DNA of 64,000 nt from Anaerolineae bacterium (GTDB taxonomy: Bacteria; Chloroflexota; Anaerolineae; Caldilineales; Caldilineaceae): contig JAUIHI010000003.1 of NCBI GenBank assembly GCA_030432295.1, positions 186,001 through 250,000 of the forward strand. The letters are read 5' to 3'. Position 1 is the stretch's first letter. Every line of letters starts with the position of its first letter. The notes beneath the pieces are model-generated. The model saw only the letters and a list, made by a program, of their open reading frames with translations. It searched no databases and was not told the origin of the DNA. This document shows positions 1 through 9,159 of the stretch, piece after piece. A program made the translations under genes and the position numbers.

Positions 1-136
1 GAGGGTTGCAGGAACGTTGCAAAGCATGTGATTGTAAAATATTGCGATGTGAAGAAACCGAAGGACGGTTTGTGCTCCTGGTACGTCCCGATTTGCGCAG
101 ACCTTGACACTCTTTCACTCTATGTAAGGGGCTGTT

Positions 137-292
137 CTACCCCCCAATCTCCCCCGCCATCTCCACAGTCACCGCCACCCCGTGGACCTCCTGGGCGTGG
201 GCCGCGGCCTGGGCCAATACTTCTTCAACGGTCTCTGAGGTCACAACCGCGGCGCAGTCAAAGCCAACATCACTGCATTTGAGCGTTTTCAT
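137..292 (-). CDS. DUF1059 family small protein (51 aa)
   Basis: Read directly from the minus strand. The product begins MKTLKCSDVGFDC, continues with an ETVEEVLAQAAAHAQ helix and a VHG turn, and ends after 51 residues. This matches the DUF1059 pattern (MKTLxCxDVGFDC near the N-terminus, then a helix and an HG turn). The function of the family is not known. The ATG at 290-292 is preceded by a good AGGAG ribosome binding site about 8 nt upstream, which supports the start. The C-terminus is slightly shorter than the usual 55-60 residues. The gene stands alone; what lies downstream is outside the window. Confidence 0.8.
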   Translation of the reverse strand: MKTLKCSDVGFDCAAVVTSETVEEVLAQAAAHAQEVHGVAVTVEMAGEIGG

Positions 293-545
293 CTTCGCTT
301 CTCCTGTGGAATGGATAATGCCAAGTACATAGGCCCGCCGTACATTGCACTGGCAGTCAGCGAGATTTTCGCACCGCAGATCTATCGCTGATCTGTCCTA
401 TATCTATTCTCGATCTAACCACTCTGGCTTCTAATGAACTCACCCCTGCCCGCGCCTGCTCTGACGGTAGGCGGTGACCTGCTCGACTGCTATGGCCCGG
501 TAGGAAGCATTTGTCGCAGTCCATTGAAAATAGCTGAAAAAGAGA
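293..545. other. intergenic, no gene recognised
   Basis: Upstream of the DUF1059 gene I see no convincing coding frame or RNA gene on either strand. The open frames here are short and have no family-like composition. The stretch ends in a strong hairpin at 546-579. Confidence 0.5.
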
Positions 546-579
546 AAAGGCCCGACCAGAATTTTCTGGTCGGGCCTTT
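546..579. terminator. perfect 16-bp hairpin, terminator-like
   Basis: Two 16-nt arms (AAAGGCCCGACCAGAA and its exact complement) are separated by TT. Each end carries an A/T run, so it could terminate transcription in either direction. It lies downstream of the VOC gene, which runs leftward and ends at 684, and is the likely terminator for that gene. Confidence 0.7.
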
Positions 580-605
580 ATCTTGTCGCCGATATAGAGA
601 CAAAA

Positions 606-633
606 ATCAGCGTCTATCAGCGTGAATCAGCGT
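606..633. repeat. ATCAGCGT x3, partial dispersed repeat
   Basis: Three ATCAGCGT units occur at a 10-nt period. This is the same style as the ATCCGCGT / ATCTGCGT runs at 22988-23083 and 34405-34480, so it is probably one arm of that dispersed family. Confidence 0.5.
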
Positions 634-683
634 CCCATTTTTGCTACGATGTCCCTCTGTTCAACGCGCTTTTGGCCAATCTC

Positions 684-1322
684 CTACGCCAGCGTCATCC
701 GCCCCTTTGGCGTATCGATCACCGCGTAGAGAGCAGGCGCGGAGCCTACTGTCACCGGTACATCCAGCCCCAGCGCGGCCAACATTCGGCGGATGGGTTC
801 CGGCTCCGGGTGTTCGGCGCGCAACCCAACCAGCGAACACCCCTGGGGCGAATCGCTGGACGGGTGAGGCGTGCCATCGCCCCATTCGATCAGAAAGGGA
901 ACCAGCCCATCGCCCGCTGGGGGCCAGCCCACCAGCCGGGTCGAGCGCCATTCGATCTTCATCCCATCTGGGCGCAGACGGCTGCCGTCCATCACCGCGC
1001 CGGCGTCGTAGCCCTTCGCCCGCGCCGCTGCGTGGGTGGCGTCCAGATCGCTGACCGTCGCGGCCCAGGTCACCAGCCGGGTCTCGCCGGGGCGCTCGTC
1101 AATGCCGAAGTTGCGGCCCAATGGCGGATCGGGCTGGGCCGGGTCCGGCGCGATGATTTCCAGATAGGTGTGTGGGCCCAGGGCCAGGAGCGCGTTGTGG
1201 GTTCCATTGGGGTGCTGGCCGCCGATGGCAGGGCGCACACCCCAATCGGCGGCAATGCGTTCCACTGCCGCGGCCAGATCGGGCACGGCATAGACCAGGT
1301 GGTCGGTGCGAATAGTTGTCAT
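684..1322 (-). CDS. VOC / glyoxalase-like domain protein
   Basis: 212 aa. It opens with TDHLVYAVPDLAAAVE, the first beta-alpha unit of the vicinal oxygen chelate fold with a histidine that often binds metal, and continues with LGPHTYLEIIAPDP, a further conserved strand of glyoxalase-like (Glyoxalase_3 type) proteins. The C-terminal half carries a second, weaker repeat. The ATG at 1320-1322 is preceded by GGGAGAG at good spacing, so the longer upstream open frame is not used. The substrate cannot be predicted. It is divergent from the carotenoid operon and shares the 220-bp gap with the crt promoter; no functional link is evident. Confidence 0.8.
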   Translation of the reverse strand: MTTIRTDHLVYAVPDLAAAVERIAADWGVRPAIGGQHPNGTHNALLALGPHTYLEIIAPDPAQPDPPLGRNFGIDERPGETRLVTWAATVSDLDATHAAARAKGYDAGAVMDGSRLRPDGMKIEWRSTRLVGWPPAGDGLVPFLIEWGDGTPHPSSDSPQGCSLVGLRAEHPEPEPIRRMLAALGLDVPVTVGSAPALYAVIDTPKGRMTLA

Positions 1323-1463
1323 TGCTCTCTCCCAAAATGTGTGGTGTGCTAACCGATAGCAGATGATATTCCGATTATGGGGGATGTAAGCGCCATTTGC
1401 AAAGCCGTAAAGGTTGGCTTGGGCCAATGGATCGATGTGGTTGTTCAAAATGATTTCAATATA

Positions 1464-1492
1464 TTGACAAAATATAATTTTCGTGATATAAA
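1464..1492 (+). promoter_or_regulatory. sigma70-type promoter of the carotenoid operon
   Basis: TTGACA at 1464-1469 and TATAAA at 1487-1492 are separated by exactly 17 nt in an unusually AT-rich island, 54 nt before the crtB start. The near-consensus match suggests strong transcription or control by a repressor. I could not identify an operator with confidence. Confidence 0.75.
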
Positions 1493-1545
1493 ATCTGTAC
1501 AGGCAATCCCGATCTTGCATTCTGTCCAGCGAAAGGACCACCAAA

Positions 1546-2577
1546 ATGGCGACCGCCTCCATCTCCTGGGAAGAAAAGCTCTTCCATCGAGCCAATGTGA
1601 CCGCGACCCCTGCGCTGATCTTCGGTCACGACGTAGACAGGGAAACTCTGGATGCGGCCTATCTACAGTGTGCCCACATTACCCGTAGCAACAGCCGCAC
1701 CTTTTATATGAGTTCCCGGCTGCTGCCCAGAGAGATGCGGGCTGCGGCCCGGGCGCTCTACGCCTTCTGCCGCATCACCGACGACATTGTGGACGAGCCG
1801 GCCAGGGATGTGAGCAAGGAAAGCCGCCTGGCTGATCTGCAAAACTGGCGGCGGCGCAGTTTGGATGGCAGCCAGGCCTCTGTGAATCCGACATCCACGG
1901 ATCTGGCAACCCTGGCCTGGACCGACGCCCGCGCCCGCTATGGCATTCCCAAAGCCTATGCCGAGCAGTTGATCGAAGGGGTGGGCCAGGACCTGACCCA
2001 TAGCCGCTACGAGAGCTTCGACGATCTGGCCCACTACTGCTATCTGGTCGCTTCCACCGTCGGGCTGATGACGATGCACATTGTGGGCTACGCCGGTCCC
2101 CAGGCCATTCCCTATGCCATCAAACTGGGGGTGGCTCTGCAATTGACGAATATTCTGCGAGATGTGGGCGAGGACTGGGCCAACGGACGGCTCTATCTGC
2201 CCCAGGACGAACTGGCCGCCTACGGCATCACTGAAGAAGAGATCGCCGCGGGCAAGGTGACGCCCCGCTGGCGGGCCTTTATGCGCTTTCAGATCGACCG
2301 GGCGCGGCGACTCTACGAAGAGGCTATGCCGGGGATTGGGATGCTGGGGCGAGACGGTCAGATTGCGATTGCCGCGTCTGCGGTTCTCTACCGGGACATT
2401 CTGGCCAAGATCGAGGAGAACGATTTCGATGTATTTGCCCGCCGCGCCCACACCAGCGGCATGGAAAAAGTGCGCCGTCTGCCCGGTATCTGGTGGACGA
2501 CGCTCACAAATGGGTGGGGAGCGACCGCGGACGGTAGACGACTATCCGCGGCCCCGTCTTCCCGATTGGAGAAATGA
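1546..2577 (+). CDS. crtB: phytoene synthase
   Basis: 343 aa. It condenses two geranylgeranyl diphosphates to phytoene, the first committed carotenoid step. The two aspartate-rich motifs that bind the Mg-diphosphate are present: DDIVD at residues 79-83 and DVGED at 206-210. The [11 protein letters not shown] block and ALYAFCR helix typical of trans-isoprenyl diphosphate synthases are also present. An AAAGGA site precedes the ATG. It is the first gene of a four-gene operon; the stop lies 1 nt before the crtI start, implying translational coupling. The last ~20 residues are low complexity and probably not part of the fold. Confidence 0.95.
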   Translation: MATASISWEEKLFHRANVTATPALIFGHDVDRETLDAAYLQCAHITRSNSRTFYMSSRLLPREMRAAARALYAFCRITDDIVDEPARDVSKESRLADLQNWRRRSLDGSQASVNPTSTDLATLAWTDARARYGIPKAYAEQLIEGVGQDLTHSRYESFDDLAHYCYLVASTVGLMTMHIVGYAGPQAIPYAIKLGVALQLTNILRDVGEDWANGRLYLPQDELAAYGITEEEIAAGKVTPRWRAFMRFQIDRARRLYEEAMPGIGMLGRDGQIAIAASAVLYRDILAKIEENDFDVFARRAHTSGMEKVRRLPGIWWTTLTNGWGATADGRRLSAAPSSRLEK

Positions 2578-2578
2578 A

Positions 2579-4063
2579 ATGGCTGAGAAAGTGATCGTCA
2601 TCGGCAGCGGTTTTGGCGGGCTGGGCGCGGCTGTGCGTCTGGCCGCCAAAGGCTACGATGTGGAAATCTATGAGAAACGGGACAAGCCCGGTGGCCGTGG
2701 CTATGTCTACGAGCAGAACGGCTTCAAATTCGACGGTGGGCCAACGGTCATCACCGCGCCCTTTATGTTCGACGATCTCTTTGCCCTGGCCGGGCGCAAG
2801 CGAGAAGACTACGTGAAGTTCGTCCCCCTGGACCCCTTCTACCGCATCTTCAACAGCGAAGGGCGTCCCTTCGACTACAACGGCAACCCGGAATTCATCC
2901 ACGACCAGATCGCCCAGGTCAGTCCCGGCGATGTGGAGGGCTACAAGCGCTTCATCGGCACGACAAAGGCTATCTTTGAGAAGGGCTTTGTGGAACTGGC
3001 CGATCAGCCCTTTCTGGGCATCGGCGATATGCTGCGTGTGGTCCCGGACCTGATGCGGCTGCAATCCCAGAAGACGGTCTACGACTACGCGTCCAGTTTT
3101 ATCCAGGACGACTTTCTGCGCCGGGTCTTCTCTTTCCATCCCCTGCTGGTGGGGGGCAATCCCTTCGACACCACCTCCATCTATGCGATGATTCACTATC
3201 TGGAACGGGAGTGGGGCGTCCACTATGCCATCGGCGGCACCGGGGCTATCATCGACGCGCTGGTCAAGCTTTTTGAGGAATTGGGTGGCAAAATTTACCT
3301 GAACAGTTCCGTGGCCGAAATTCTCGTCAACAAGCGGCGCACGACGGGCATCCGCTTGGCCGACGGCCAGGAGGTGAAGGCGGATCACGTCATCTCCAAT
3401 GCGGATGTGGCCTGGACATATCTCAATCTGATCCCCTCCGCGGCCCGGGGCCTGCGCAATTCGGATTTGCGCTACCAGAAGCTGACCCGTTACAGTATGT
3501 CTCTCTTTGTCATCTATTTTGGCACAAAGAGGCGCTACACCGACAGCAAACTGGCCCATCACAATATCATTCTGGGCGACCGCTACGAGGGGCTGCTGGA
3601 CGACATCTTTCACAAGAAAAAGCTGTCCAAAGACTTCTCCCTCTATTTGCATATGCCCACCCTGACCGATCCGAGCACGGCCCCGGAAGGCCACGAGGGG
3701 TTTTACGTCCTTTCCCCTGTGCCCCATATGGATGCGGGCATCGATTGGACGAAGCAGGCCAAGCCCTATCGGGACGCGATAATGAACTTTCTGGAAGAGA
3801 ACTATCTGCCCGATTTGCAGGAAAATCTGGTGGCCGAGCACACCATCGACCCCCTGCACTTCCAGAATACGCTCAACAGCTACAAAGGCTCGGCCTTTTC
3901 TGTGGAGCCGATTCTGACCCAATCGGCCTGGTTCCGCCCCCACAACCGGTCCGAGGATATCGACAATCTCTACTTTGTGGGCGCGGGGACCCATCCCGGC
4001 GCGGGGCTGCCCGGGGTGCTTTCGTCATCGAAGATCGCGGACGATTTGATAAGCCAGAGCTAA
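2579..4063 (+). CDS. crtI: phytoene desaturase (CrtI type)
   Basis: 494 aa. FAD-dependent desaturase that converts phytoene to lycopene or an intermediate. The N-terminus carries the dinucleotide-binding motif [17 protein letters not shown] followed by EKRDKPGGR. The C-terminus has the FAD-binding [16 protein letters not shown] signature of CrtI-type desaturases and carotenoid oxidoreductases. The ATG at 2579 is chosen because GGAG in the end of crtB precedes it and homology-like sequence begins there; the frame stays open upstream only through crtB. How many desaturation steps it performs cannot be told from sequence. A related carotenoid isomerase or ketolase is possible but less likely next to crtB. 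Confidence 0.93.
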   Translation: MAEKVIVIGSGFGGLGAAVRLAAKGYDVEIYEKRDKPGGRGYVYEQNGFKFDGGPTVITAPFMFDDLFALAGRKREDYVKFVPLDPFYRIFNSEGRPFDYNGNPEFIHDQIAQVSPGDVEGYKRFIGTTKAIFEKGFVELADQPFLGIGDMLRVVPDLMRLQSQKTVYDYASSFIQDDFLRRVFSFHPLLVGGNPFDTTSIYAMIHYLEREWGVHYAIGGTGAIIDALVKLFEELGGKIYLNSSVAEILVNKRRTTGIRLADGQEVKADHVISNADVAWTYLNLIPSAARGLRNSDLRYQKLTRYSMSLFVIYFGTKRRYTDSKLAHHNIILGDRYEGLLDDIFHKKKLSKDFSLYLHMPTLTDPSTAPEGHEGFYVLSPVPHMDAGIDWTKQAKPYRDAIMNFLEENYLPDLQENLVAEHTIDPLHFQNTLNSYKGSAFSVEPILTQSAWFRPHNRSEDIDNLYFVGAGTHPGAGLPGVLSSSKIADDLISQS

Positions 4064-4141
4064 AGCAGATATTGGGTATTGGATATTTCGTGGGGATGTC
4101 CCGCTACATCCCCACGAAATATCCAATACCCAATACCTGCT
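4064..4141. repeat. 36-bp-arm palindrome, AATACCCAATA family
   Basis: Arms 4064-4099 and 4106-4141 are complementary except for one position, with a 6-nt loop. The core is TATTGGGTATTGGATATTTCGTG. Related copies lie at 27835-27868, 57236-57325 and 59606-59700. It sits between crtI and the P450 gene inside the operon and could form a large hairpin in the mRNA. Confidence 0.9.
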
Positions 4142-4174
4142 CTCTTCCCTTCCCTTTCGATTGGACACTCGCTT

Positions 4175-5542
4175 ATGCCTTCCTTCCCCACCCTATCCGG
4201 TCTGCCTGGGCTGGCAGCTCTGCGCGCAATGGTCCGGGAGCGCTCGATTCTGGCCGGGCTGGCCGCCATGCACAAATATCTGGGCGATGCCTTTCAGATT
4301 ACTCTGCCCGGTTTCAAACCGGTGGTCTTTGTGGGGCCGGAGAGCAACCGCCACATTCTGGTCAATGGCCGGGAGGATTTCCGGTGGCGCACGGAGAGCG
4401 ATCCGGTGGTCAAACTGTTGCGCCACGGCCTGCTGGTGGAAGACGGCGAAGATCACGCCTGTATGCGGGCGGTGATGGAGCCGACCCTGCAACGGAGCGC
4501 GGTCAACGGCCACATCGACGCTTTCTGGGCGTGCACGGCCAGCATTTCCGATGGCTGGGCCGACGGCGAGACGGTGGATATGCTGGTCGAGATGCGCAAA
4601 GTGGCCCTGCTGATCCTGACCGAAACCGTCTTCGCCGTGGACTTCCGCCCGGAGATGGAACGGCTGTGGCGGCCTGTGATCCGTTCCGTCGAATATATCG
4701 CGCCTGGCCCCTGGCTGCTCTGGCCGGATATTCCCCGTCCTGGCTATAAGAAGGACCTGGCCGTATTGGACGAATATCTGTACAGAATTATCCGGGAGCG
4801 GCGGGCAGCCTATGCGCAGACCGGAAAACTGGGCGACGACCTGCTATCGGTGCTTGTGGGCCATCAGGAAAACGGGGAAGGGCTGGATGACGACCTGATC
4901 CGGGACCAGCTTCTGACGATGATTGTGGCCGGTCACGACACCAGCACGGCCCTGCTGGCCTGGGCGCTCTATATGCTCGGCAGCCATCCCGAAGCGCTGG
5001 CCGCGGCCCAAACCGAAGCCCGCGCGGTGTTGAGCGATGAAGCGCCCACCCCGGAGCAGTTGAAGGAATTGACCTTTCTGGATACGGTGCTCAAAGAGAC
5101 CCTGCGCCTCTATCCACCTCTGCCTGTGGGCAATCGGCGGGCCGCCCAGGAGACGGAAGTGCGGGGCTATCCGATCCCCCAGGACAACCGGGTGATGTTT
5201 CCCATCTACCTCACCCATCGGGACCCGGACCTCTGGGACGATCCGGAGTCCTTCTGTCCGGCCCGTTTCGACCGCTCCCAGGGAGCGAGTACGCCGCCCG
5301 CTTTCGCCTATATTCCCTTTGGGGGTGGCCCCCGCAACTGCATCGGCGCCACCTTTGCCCAGGTGGAAGCGAAGGCAGTGTTGGGCAGAATTCTGCACGA
5401 TTACGACCTGCAGTTGCTGCCGGGCGCGGTCCATTCCCATATGGGCACGACGCTGGAACCTCGCCCCGGCGTGAAGATGCGGGTGCGGCGAACTACAAAA
5501 AATGAACCACAAAGGCACGAAGACACAAAGAAAAGCAGTTAA
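4175..5542 (+). CDS. cytochrome P450, probable carotenoid hydroxylase
   Basis: 455 aa. All P450 hallmarks are visible: the I-helix oxygen-binding motif AGHDTS at 252-257, the K-helix ExxR at E308-R311, and the heme-thiolate loop FGGGPRNCIG with Cys389 as the ligand. Its position between crtI and a lycopene cyclase gene suggests a carotenoid substrate, such as ring hydroxylation as done by Thermus CYP175A1; this is inference. The ATG at 4175 gives a normal N-terminus without a membrane anchor; the open frame upstream runs through a repeat palindrome. The last ~12 residues (NEPQRHEDTKKSS) are encoded by the left arm of a dispersed repeat and are probably not part of the fold. Confidence 0.9.
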   Translation: MPSFPTLSGLPGLAALRAMVRERSILAGLAAMHKYLGDAFQITLPGFKPVVFVGPESNRHILVNGREDFRWRTESDPVVKLLRHGLLVEDGEDHACMRAVMEPTLQRSAVNGHIDAFWACTASISDGWADGETVDMLVEMRKVALLILTETVFAVDFRPEMERLWRPVIRSVEYIAPGPWLLWPDIPRPGYKKDLAVLDEYLYRIIRERRAAYAQTGKLGDDLLSVLVGHQENGEGLDDDLIRDQLLTMIVAGHDTSTALLAWALYMLGSHPEALAAAQTEARAVLSDEAPTPEQLKELTFLDTVLKETLRLYPPLPVGNRRAAQETEVRGYPIPQDNRVMFPIYLTHRDPDLWDDPESFCPARFDRSQGASTPPAFAYIPFGGGPRNCIGATFAQVEAKAVLGRILHDYDLQLLPGAVHSHMGTTLEPRPGVKMRVRRTTKNEPQRHEDTKKSS

Positions 5543-5573
5543 TTCTTCTTCGTGTCTTTGTGCCTTTGTGGTT
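5505..5573. repeat. palindrome of the ACCACAAAGGC family
   Basis: The left arm AACCACAAAGGCACGAAG is mirrored by CTTTGTGCCTTTGTGGTT, with arms of about 28-30 nt and a few mismatches. The left arm lies inside the P450 reading frame and provides its stop codon. A perfect relative is at 33376-33435. Confidence 0.88.
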
Positions 5574-5594
5574 ATTCTGGAGTGAGAGAGAACA

Positions 5595-6398
5595 ATGACG
5601 TACTTCGCTTTTTTGGCGCTGTTTGTGGGGATACCGATTCTATTACTTCTCGGCGTGGCCTGGTGGGACGGGCGATCCGGGCGCAAGCGGCCCGCAGCAT
5701 TGGCAAACTGGCCGGTCGCTGGTGGTATTCTGCTCCACGCGCTGATCGCGCTGGTATACACGACGCCCTGGGACAACTATCTGGTGGCAACCCGGGTCTG
5801 GTGGTACGACCCGGCGCTGGTCACGGGGATCGTCTTCGGCTGGGTTCCGATTGAAGAGTACACATTCTTTATCGTCCAGCCGATTCTGGCCGGGCTGTGG
5901 CTGACGGCCCTGGCCCGGCGTCTGCCTGTGGCGACTGGGCCGACCGCGGCTGACGGGAAGATTCGTATGGGGGGGCTGGCGTTTCTGGGGCTGGTCTGGC
6001 TGGCGTCTGTGGGGATTCTGTGGAGTGGCTGGCAGCCGGGAACCTATCTGGCCCTGGAACTGGTCTGGGCCCTGCCGCCGATTGCGCTCCAATGGGGTTT
6101 TGGTGGCGACATTCTACGGCGCAACTGGCGGCTGGTTCTGCTCGCGCTCGTTCCAATGACCCTCTATCTGGCCGGCGCGGACGCCATCGCCATCGGCGCT
6201 GGCACGTGGACCATCGACCCGGCCCAGTCCACCGGTCTGCTCCTGGGCGGCATCCTGCCCGTCGAGGAATTCCTCTTTTTCGGGCTGACCAATACGCTGG
6301 TCACCTTTGGGCTGGTGCTGGTCTGGGCCGCGGAGAGCCGGACGCGCTTGGCTGATTTCAGAAGTTCGACTTTTCTAAAAAGTCGAACTTCTTATTGA
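5595..6398 (+). CDS. crtY: lycopene cyclase, fused CrtYc-CrtYd type
   Basis: 267 aa, six to seven hydrophobic segments. It contains both halves of the heterodimeric-type lycopene cyclase in one chain: TTPWDNY plus PIEEYTFF at 85-92 in the first half, and PVEEFLFF at about 222-229 in the second. The paired glutamates are the conserved catalytic residues of the CrtYc/CrtYd and archaeal/fungal cyclase family. It would make beta- or gamma-carotene or another cyclised product from lycopene. It is last in the operon. The final ~12 residues (FRSSTFLKSRTSY) are read from the repeat palindrome at 6360-6392, so the tail is repeat-derived. The frame overlaps the stop of the converging DUF58 gene by a few bases. 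Confidence 0.88.
   Translation: MTYFAFLALFVGIPILLLLGVAWWDGRSGRKRPAALANWPVAGGILLHALIALVYTTPWDNYLVATRVWWYDPALVTGIVFGWVPIEEYTFFIVQPILAGLWLTALARRLPVATGPTAADGKIRMGGLAFLGLVWLASVGILWSGWQPGTYLALELVWALPPIALQWGFGGDILRRNWRLVLLALVPMTLYLAGADAIAIGAGTWTIDPAQSTGLLLGGILPVEEFLFFGLTNTLVTFGLVLVWAAESRTRLADFRSSTFLKSRTSY
6360..6392. terminator. palindrome, bidirectional terminator (GAAGTTCGACTTTT family)
   Basis: Perfect 15-nt arms AGAAGTTCGACTTTT and complement with a 3-nt loop, at the convergent crtY/DUF58 junction. Close copies occur at 12847-12880 and 50627-50660, so it is both a repeat family member and a plausible terminator. Confidence 0.8.
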
Positions 6399-7819
6399 CG
6401 CGGGCGCTGGAAACGGGCGTTTTCTATCTCTTTTTCCACTTCCTCTACGCTATACGCCTGCCCGTCCATCAGTTGAGGCAGAATCAGATCGTCGATGAGA
6501 TGGGGCAGGTGATAGACGGTCACGCCTTTCAGAAATTGGGTGGGCGGCTTTTCGGCCAGCGTCACCAGCACCACCGGACGACCCGCCTCGGCCAGTTCAA
6601 GCAATGTGACCAGCAGGGCCTCGTGGGCGATGGCGCTGACGACGACGACTGTCGCACCCCAGCCCAGACGGGGCGCCTCCTTCAGCAGCAGATGCTCGAT
6701 GGGGTCGCTGGCAAAAGGGGTGACCGCAGCCAGCAGTTCCAGAATCCGGGTCAACTGTTCCGGGTTGCGTCCCGGCAGCAGACGCAGGGGCTGATCGCTG
6801 CCGGGCAGTGTGCCGTTGGCGATCAGCCCCACTGGCAGCCGCTGCTCCGCTGCCACAGCCGCCAGACTGGCCGCCACACTGATTGCCCGCTCCTGTAGCT
6901 CTGGGATCGTCCCAAACCAATGGCGTTCCAGCGTCGCCACATTCAGAAAAAGTTGAATCTGCTGCTCTTTGCTCGGCTCGTAGACCCGGCTGAGGAGTTC
7001 CTGGTGGCGGGCAGTGGCCTTCCAGTGGATGCGCCGGGGACTGTCGCCGCTGTCCCAGGCGCGCACGCCGACGGTACGCATGGGGTCTTCGTGTAGATGT
7101 CCGTGGGCGCGCAGGCTGCCAAAGGGATTCTTGGCGGGCAGTTGCATTTCGGCCACAGAATAGATGCGGGGATAGACGATCAGAAATTGTTCGTCCAAAA
7201 AGCGCGCAGCCCGGTTGAAGAAACCAAAACCGTCCCCGGTCTCCACCTGGGCCGGGCCGTATTTGTGAAAGCCCCGGGCCGTGCAGTCGATTGTAAAATG
7301 GCGGCTCAGGCGTTGAAAGGCGTTGGGCATCCAGAAGGTGCGGAACTCGCCCTGGTTTGTGGCTGCATTCAGACTGACGATTGTCTCCCGGATGGGCAGT
7401 TCGACGGGGAAGATGTCCTGGACAGTCATCCAGGTCAGGGGCAGAAATTTCTGGTTTTGCACCTCTAGGGTCAGCCGTATTTCCTCGCCCTGAAAGGCGC
7501 GCACTTCGGCAAAGTGGCGCCGGTAGTGGAGGCCGTAGAGACTCAGCAGACTCCACAGCCAGCCGATCCCGGCCAGGGTCAGCAGCAGAATGCCCGCGGT
7601 GGTGAAGAAGCGATTGGAGACAATCAGCCCGAATCCCAGCAACAGCACCGCCAGCAGCACCCAGGCATCGCTGAATTGGGTATCTTTGGTCAGGTCGATG
7701 TAGCGGCGCTTGCGACGAAAGCCGCGCAGAAAAGGCAGGCCACGCTGGCCTTCGGTTTTGTCTTCGTTGGGTTCGGTGTGGAGGGGCAGGCCGGGCATTA
7801 GAGAGTATCCGCGGGTCAC
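6392..7819 (-). CDS. DUF58 domain protein
   Basis: 475 aa. Two transmembrane segments lie near residues 50-95 (WVLLAVLLLGFGLIVS and GILLLTLAGIGWLW). They are followed by a large domain with the DUF58 signature VRAWDSGDSPRRIHWKATARHQEL and a von Willebrand-A-like C-terminal fold. DUF58 proteins usually pair with MoxR ATPases, as here (MoxR is upstream at 7987-8925), and are thought to act in metal-centre or envelope protein assembly; the role here is unknown. The start given is a GTG; the ATG 21 nt downstream (7798) is equally possible because neither has a clear ribosome binding site. Confidence 0.88.
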   Translation of the reverse strand: MTRGYSLMPGLPLHTEPNEDKTEGQRGLPFLRGFRRKRRYIDLTKDTQFSDAWVLLAVLLLGFGLIVSNRFFTTAGILLLTLAGIGWLWSLLSLYGLHYRRHFAEVRAFQGEEIRLTLEVQNQKFLPLTWMTVQDIFPVELPIRETIVSLNAATNQGEFRTFWMPNAFQRLSRHFTIDCTARGFHKYGPAQVETGDGFGFFNRAARFLDEQFLIVYPRIYSVAEMQLPAKNPFGSLRAHGHLHEDPMRTVGVRAWDSGDSPRRIHWKATARHQELLSRVYEPSKEQQIQLFLNVATLERHWFGTIPELQERAISVAASLAAVAAEQRLPVGLIANGTLPGSDQPLRLLPGRNPEQLTRILELLAAVTPFASDPIEHLLLKEAPRLGWGATVVVVSAIAHEALLVTLLELAEAGRPVVLVTLAEKPPTQFLKGVTVYHLPHLIDDLILPQLMDGQAYSVEEVEKEIENARFQRPRQ

Positions 7820-7880
7820 AGGAATTTGTCTGGGTGCTGGTGAACACTTTGTAAATTAAGTTTTCGTGAATACCCGCTCG

Positions 7881-7924
7881 CTTGATTTCGATACGCCTCG
7901 AAGACTCGGCTACTCAATCAGCGC
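7881..7924. repeat. half copy of the TTTCGATACGCCTCGAAGAC family
   Basis: TTTCGATACGCCTCGAAGAC followed by TCGGCTACTCAATCAGCGCT also appears in the large imperfect palindrome at 21962-22089. It lies in the gap between moxR and the DUF58 gene. Confidence 0.7.
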
Positions 7925-7986
7925 TCACTAGCCCAGGCTGTGTACAACTTTGTGGCTTTGCCTCCTTATCCAGCACGCAGCACCTC

Positions 7987-8925
7987 TCACTCCGCCACCG
8001 GAACCGGCACACTTCCCACCACTTCGGCCACTATTTGCTGGGGCGTGCGCCCGCGCAGCCGGGTCTGGGGGCTGATGTGGATGCGGTGGGTGAGCAGGGC
8101 CGGGGCCAGATGCTGGACATCGCTGGGAATGATATACTCTCGCCCGCGCAGGGCAGCAAAGGCTTGGCAGGCCCGATAGAGGGCCAGGGTTCCCCGGGGC
8201 GAGACACCCAGTTCCACTGACGGGTGCTCCCGTGTGGAGCGCACCACCCGCAGCAGATAGGCCCGCAGTTCTTCGCTGACGTGGATGGCCCGCACCTGCT
8301 TTTGCAGGGCCAGCAGATCGTCGATATGCACGACGGGTTGGAGTTCGTCCAGGGGTTCGTCCTGTTCATAGCGCAGGAGCATCTCCGTCTCTTCGGCCTC
8401 GTCCGGGTAGCCCAGTTTGAGCTGCATGACAAAGCGGTCCAGTTGGGCTTCGGGGAGGGGGAAAGTGCCTTCCAACTCAATCGGATTCTGGGTGGCGATG
8501 ACCAGAAAGGGGCGGGCCAAGGCGTGGGTCTCCCGGTCCACCGTCGTCTGGCGCTCTTGCATGGCTTCCAGCAGGGCTGATTGGGTGCGGGGCGTAGCCC
8601 GGTTGATCTCGTCCGCCAGCACCACCTGGGCAAAGATGGGGCCGGGACGGAACTCGAATTCCTGGCTCTTCTGGTTGTAGAAGCTGATGCCGGTCACGTC
8701 GCTGGGCAGCAGGTCTGGCGTGAACTGAATGCGGTCAAAGGAGCAGTCGATGCTGCGGGCCAGGGCTTTGGCCAGGGTCGTCTTGCCGATGCCGGGGACA
8801 TCTTCCAGCAGGACGTGGCCGTCGCAGAGCAGCGCGACGAGGAGCATTTCCACTACATCCCGCTTGCCGATGATAACGCGCCCGACGCTGGACTGGACGG
8901 CGCTGCTGAATTGAGAAAAGTTCAC
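7987..8925 (-). CDS. moxR: MoxR family AAA+ ATPase
   Basis: 312 aa. Walker A DVPGIGKT at 42-49, Walker B VVLADEINRA, sensor-1 ATQNP followed by IELEGTFPLPEAQLDRF, and the MoxR-specific SPRG motif (VSPRGTLALYRACQA). It starts at a GTG (8923-8925) preceded by GAGG. MoxR ATPases act as chaperones with DUF58 and VWA partners; here the DUF58 partner lies directly downstream on the same strand. No transglutaminase gene follows, unlike in many related loci. Confidence 0.93.
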   Translation of the reverse strand: MNFSQFSSAVQSSVGRVIIGKRDVVEMLLVALLCDGHVLLEDVPGIGKTTLAKALARSIDCSFDRIQFTPDLLPSDVTGISFYNQKSQEFEFRPGPIFAQVVLADEINRATPRTQSALLEAMQERQTTVDRETHALARPFLVIATQNPIELEGTFPLPEAQLDRFVMQLKLGYPDEAEETEMLLRYEQDEPLDELQPVVHIDDLLALQKQVRAIHVSEELRAYLLRVVRSTREHPSVELGVSPRGTLALYRACQAFAALRGREYIIPSDVQHLAPALLTHRIHISPQTRLRGRTPQQIVAEVVGSVPVPVAE

Positions 8926-9025
8926 GGGGCCTCGGATTGGGTGATTGGGTGACTCGGTGATTGGGGAGAAGTCTACTATCGGATGGGGGTGGGGTCAAGA
9001 ATCGAGGCTGCCCTGAAAAATAGCC

Positions 9026-9095
9026 TTGTAAACACGGATAAAAAAGAACACTGAACAGTCTGGAAATCCGTGTTCCTTTCTATCCGTGTTTACAA
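9026..9095. repeat. palindrome of the AACACGGAT family
   Basis: Arms 9026-9054 and 9067-9095 match at 26 of 29 positions, beginning TTGTAAACACGGATA. They lie between the MFS gene 3' end and the MoxR 5' side and are a plausible MFS terminator. Confidence 0.85.
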
Positions 9096-9159
9096 AATTT
9101 TCATCCCCCGTGGCGCACTTGGCGCAAGAAGAACTGTTCGGATGGCCGAATGGGGGCGG

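Noticed and set aside
434-625. 63-aa frame near the left end
   Set aside because: It runs through the terminator palindrome and a repeat, with no ribosome binding site or family-like sequence.
2504-3994. 496-aa open frame antisense to crtI
   Set aside because: Shadow frame; the sense strand encodes a clear CrtI desaturase.
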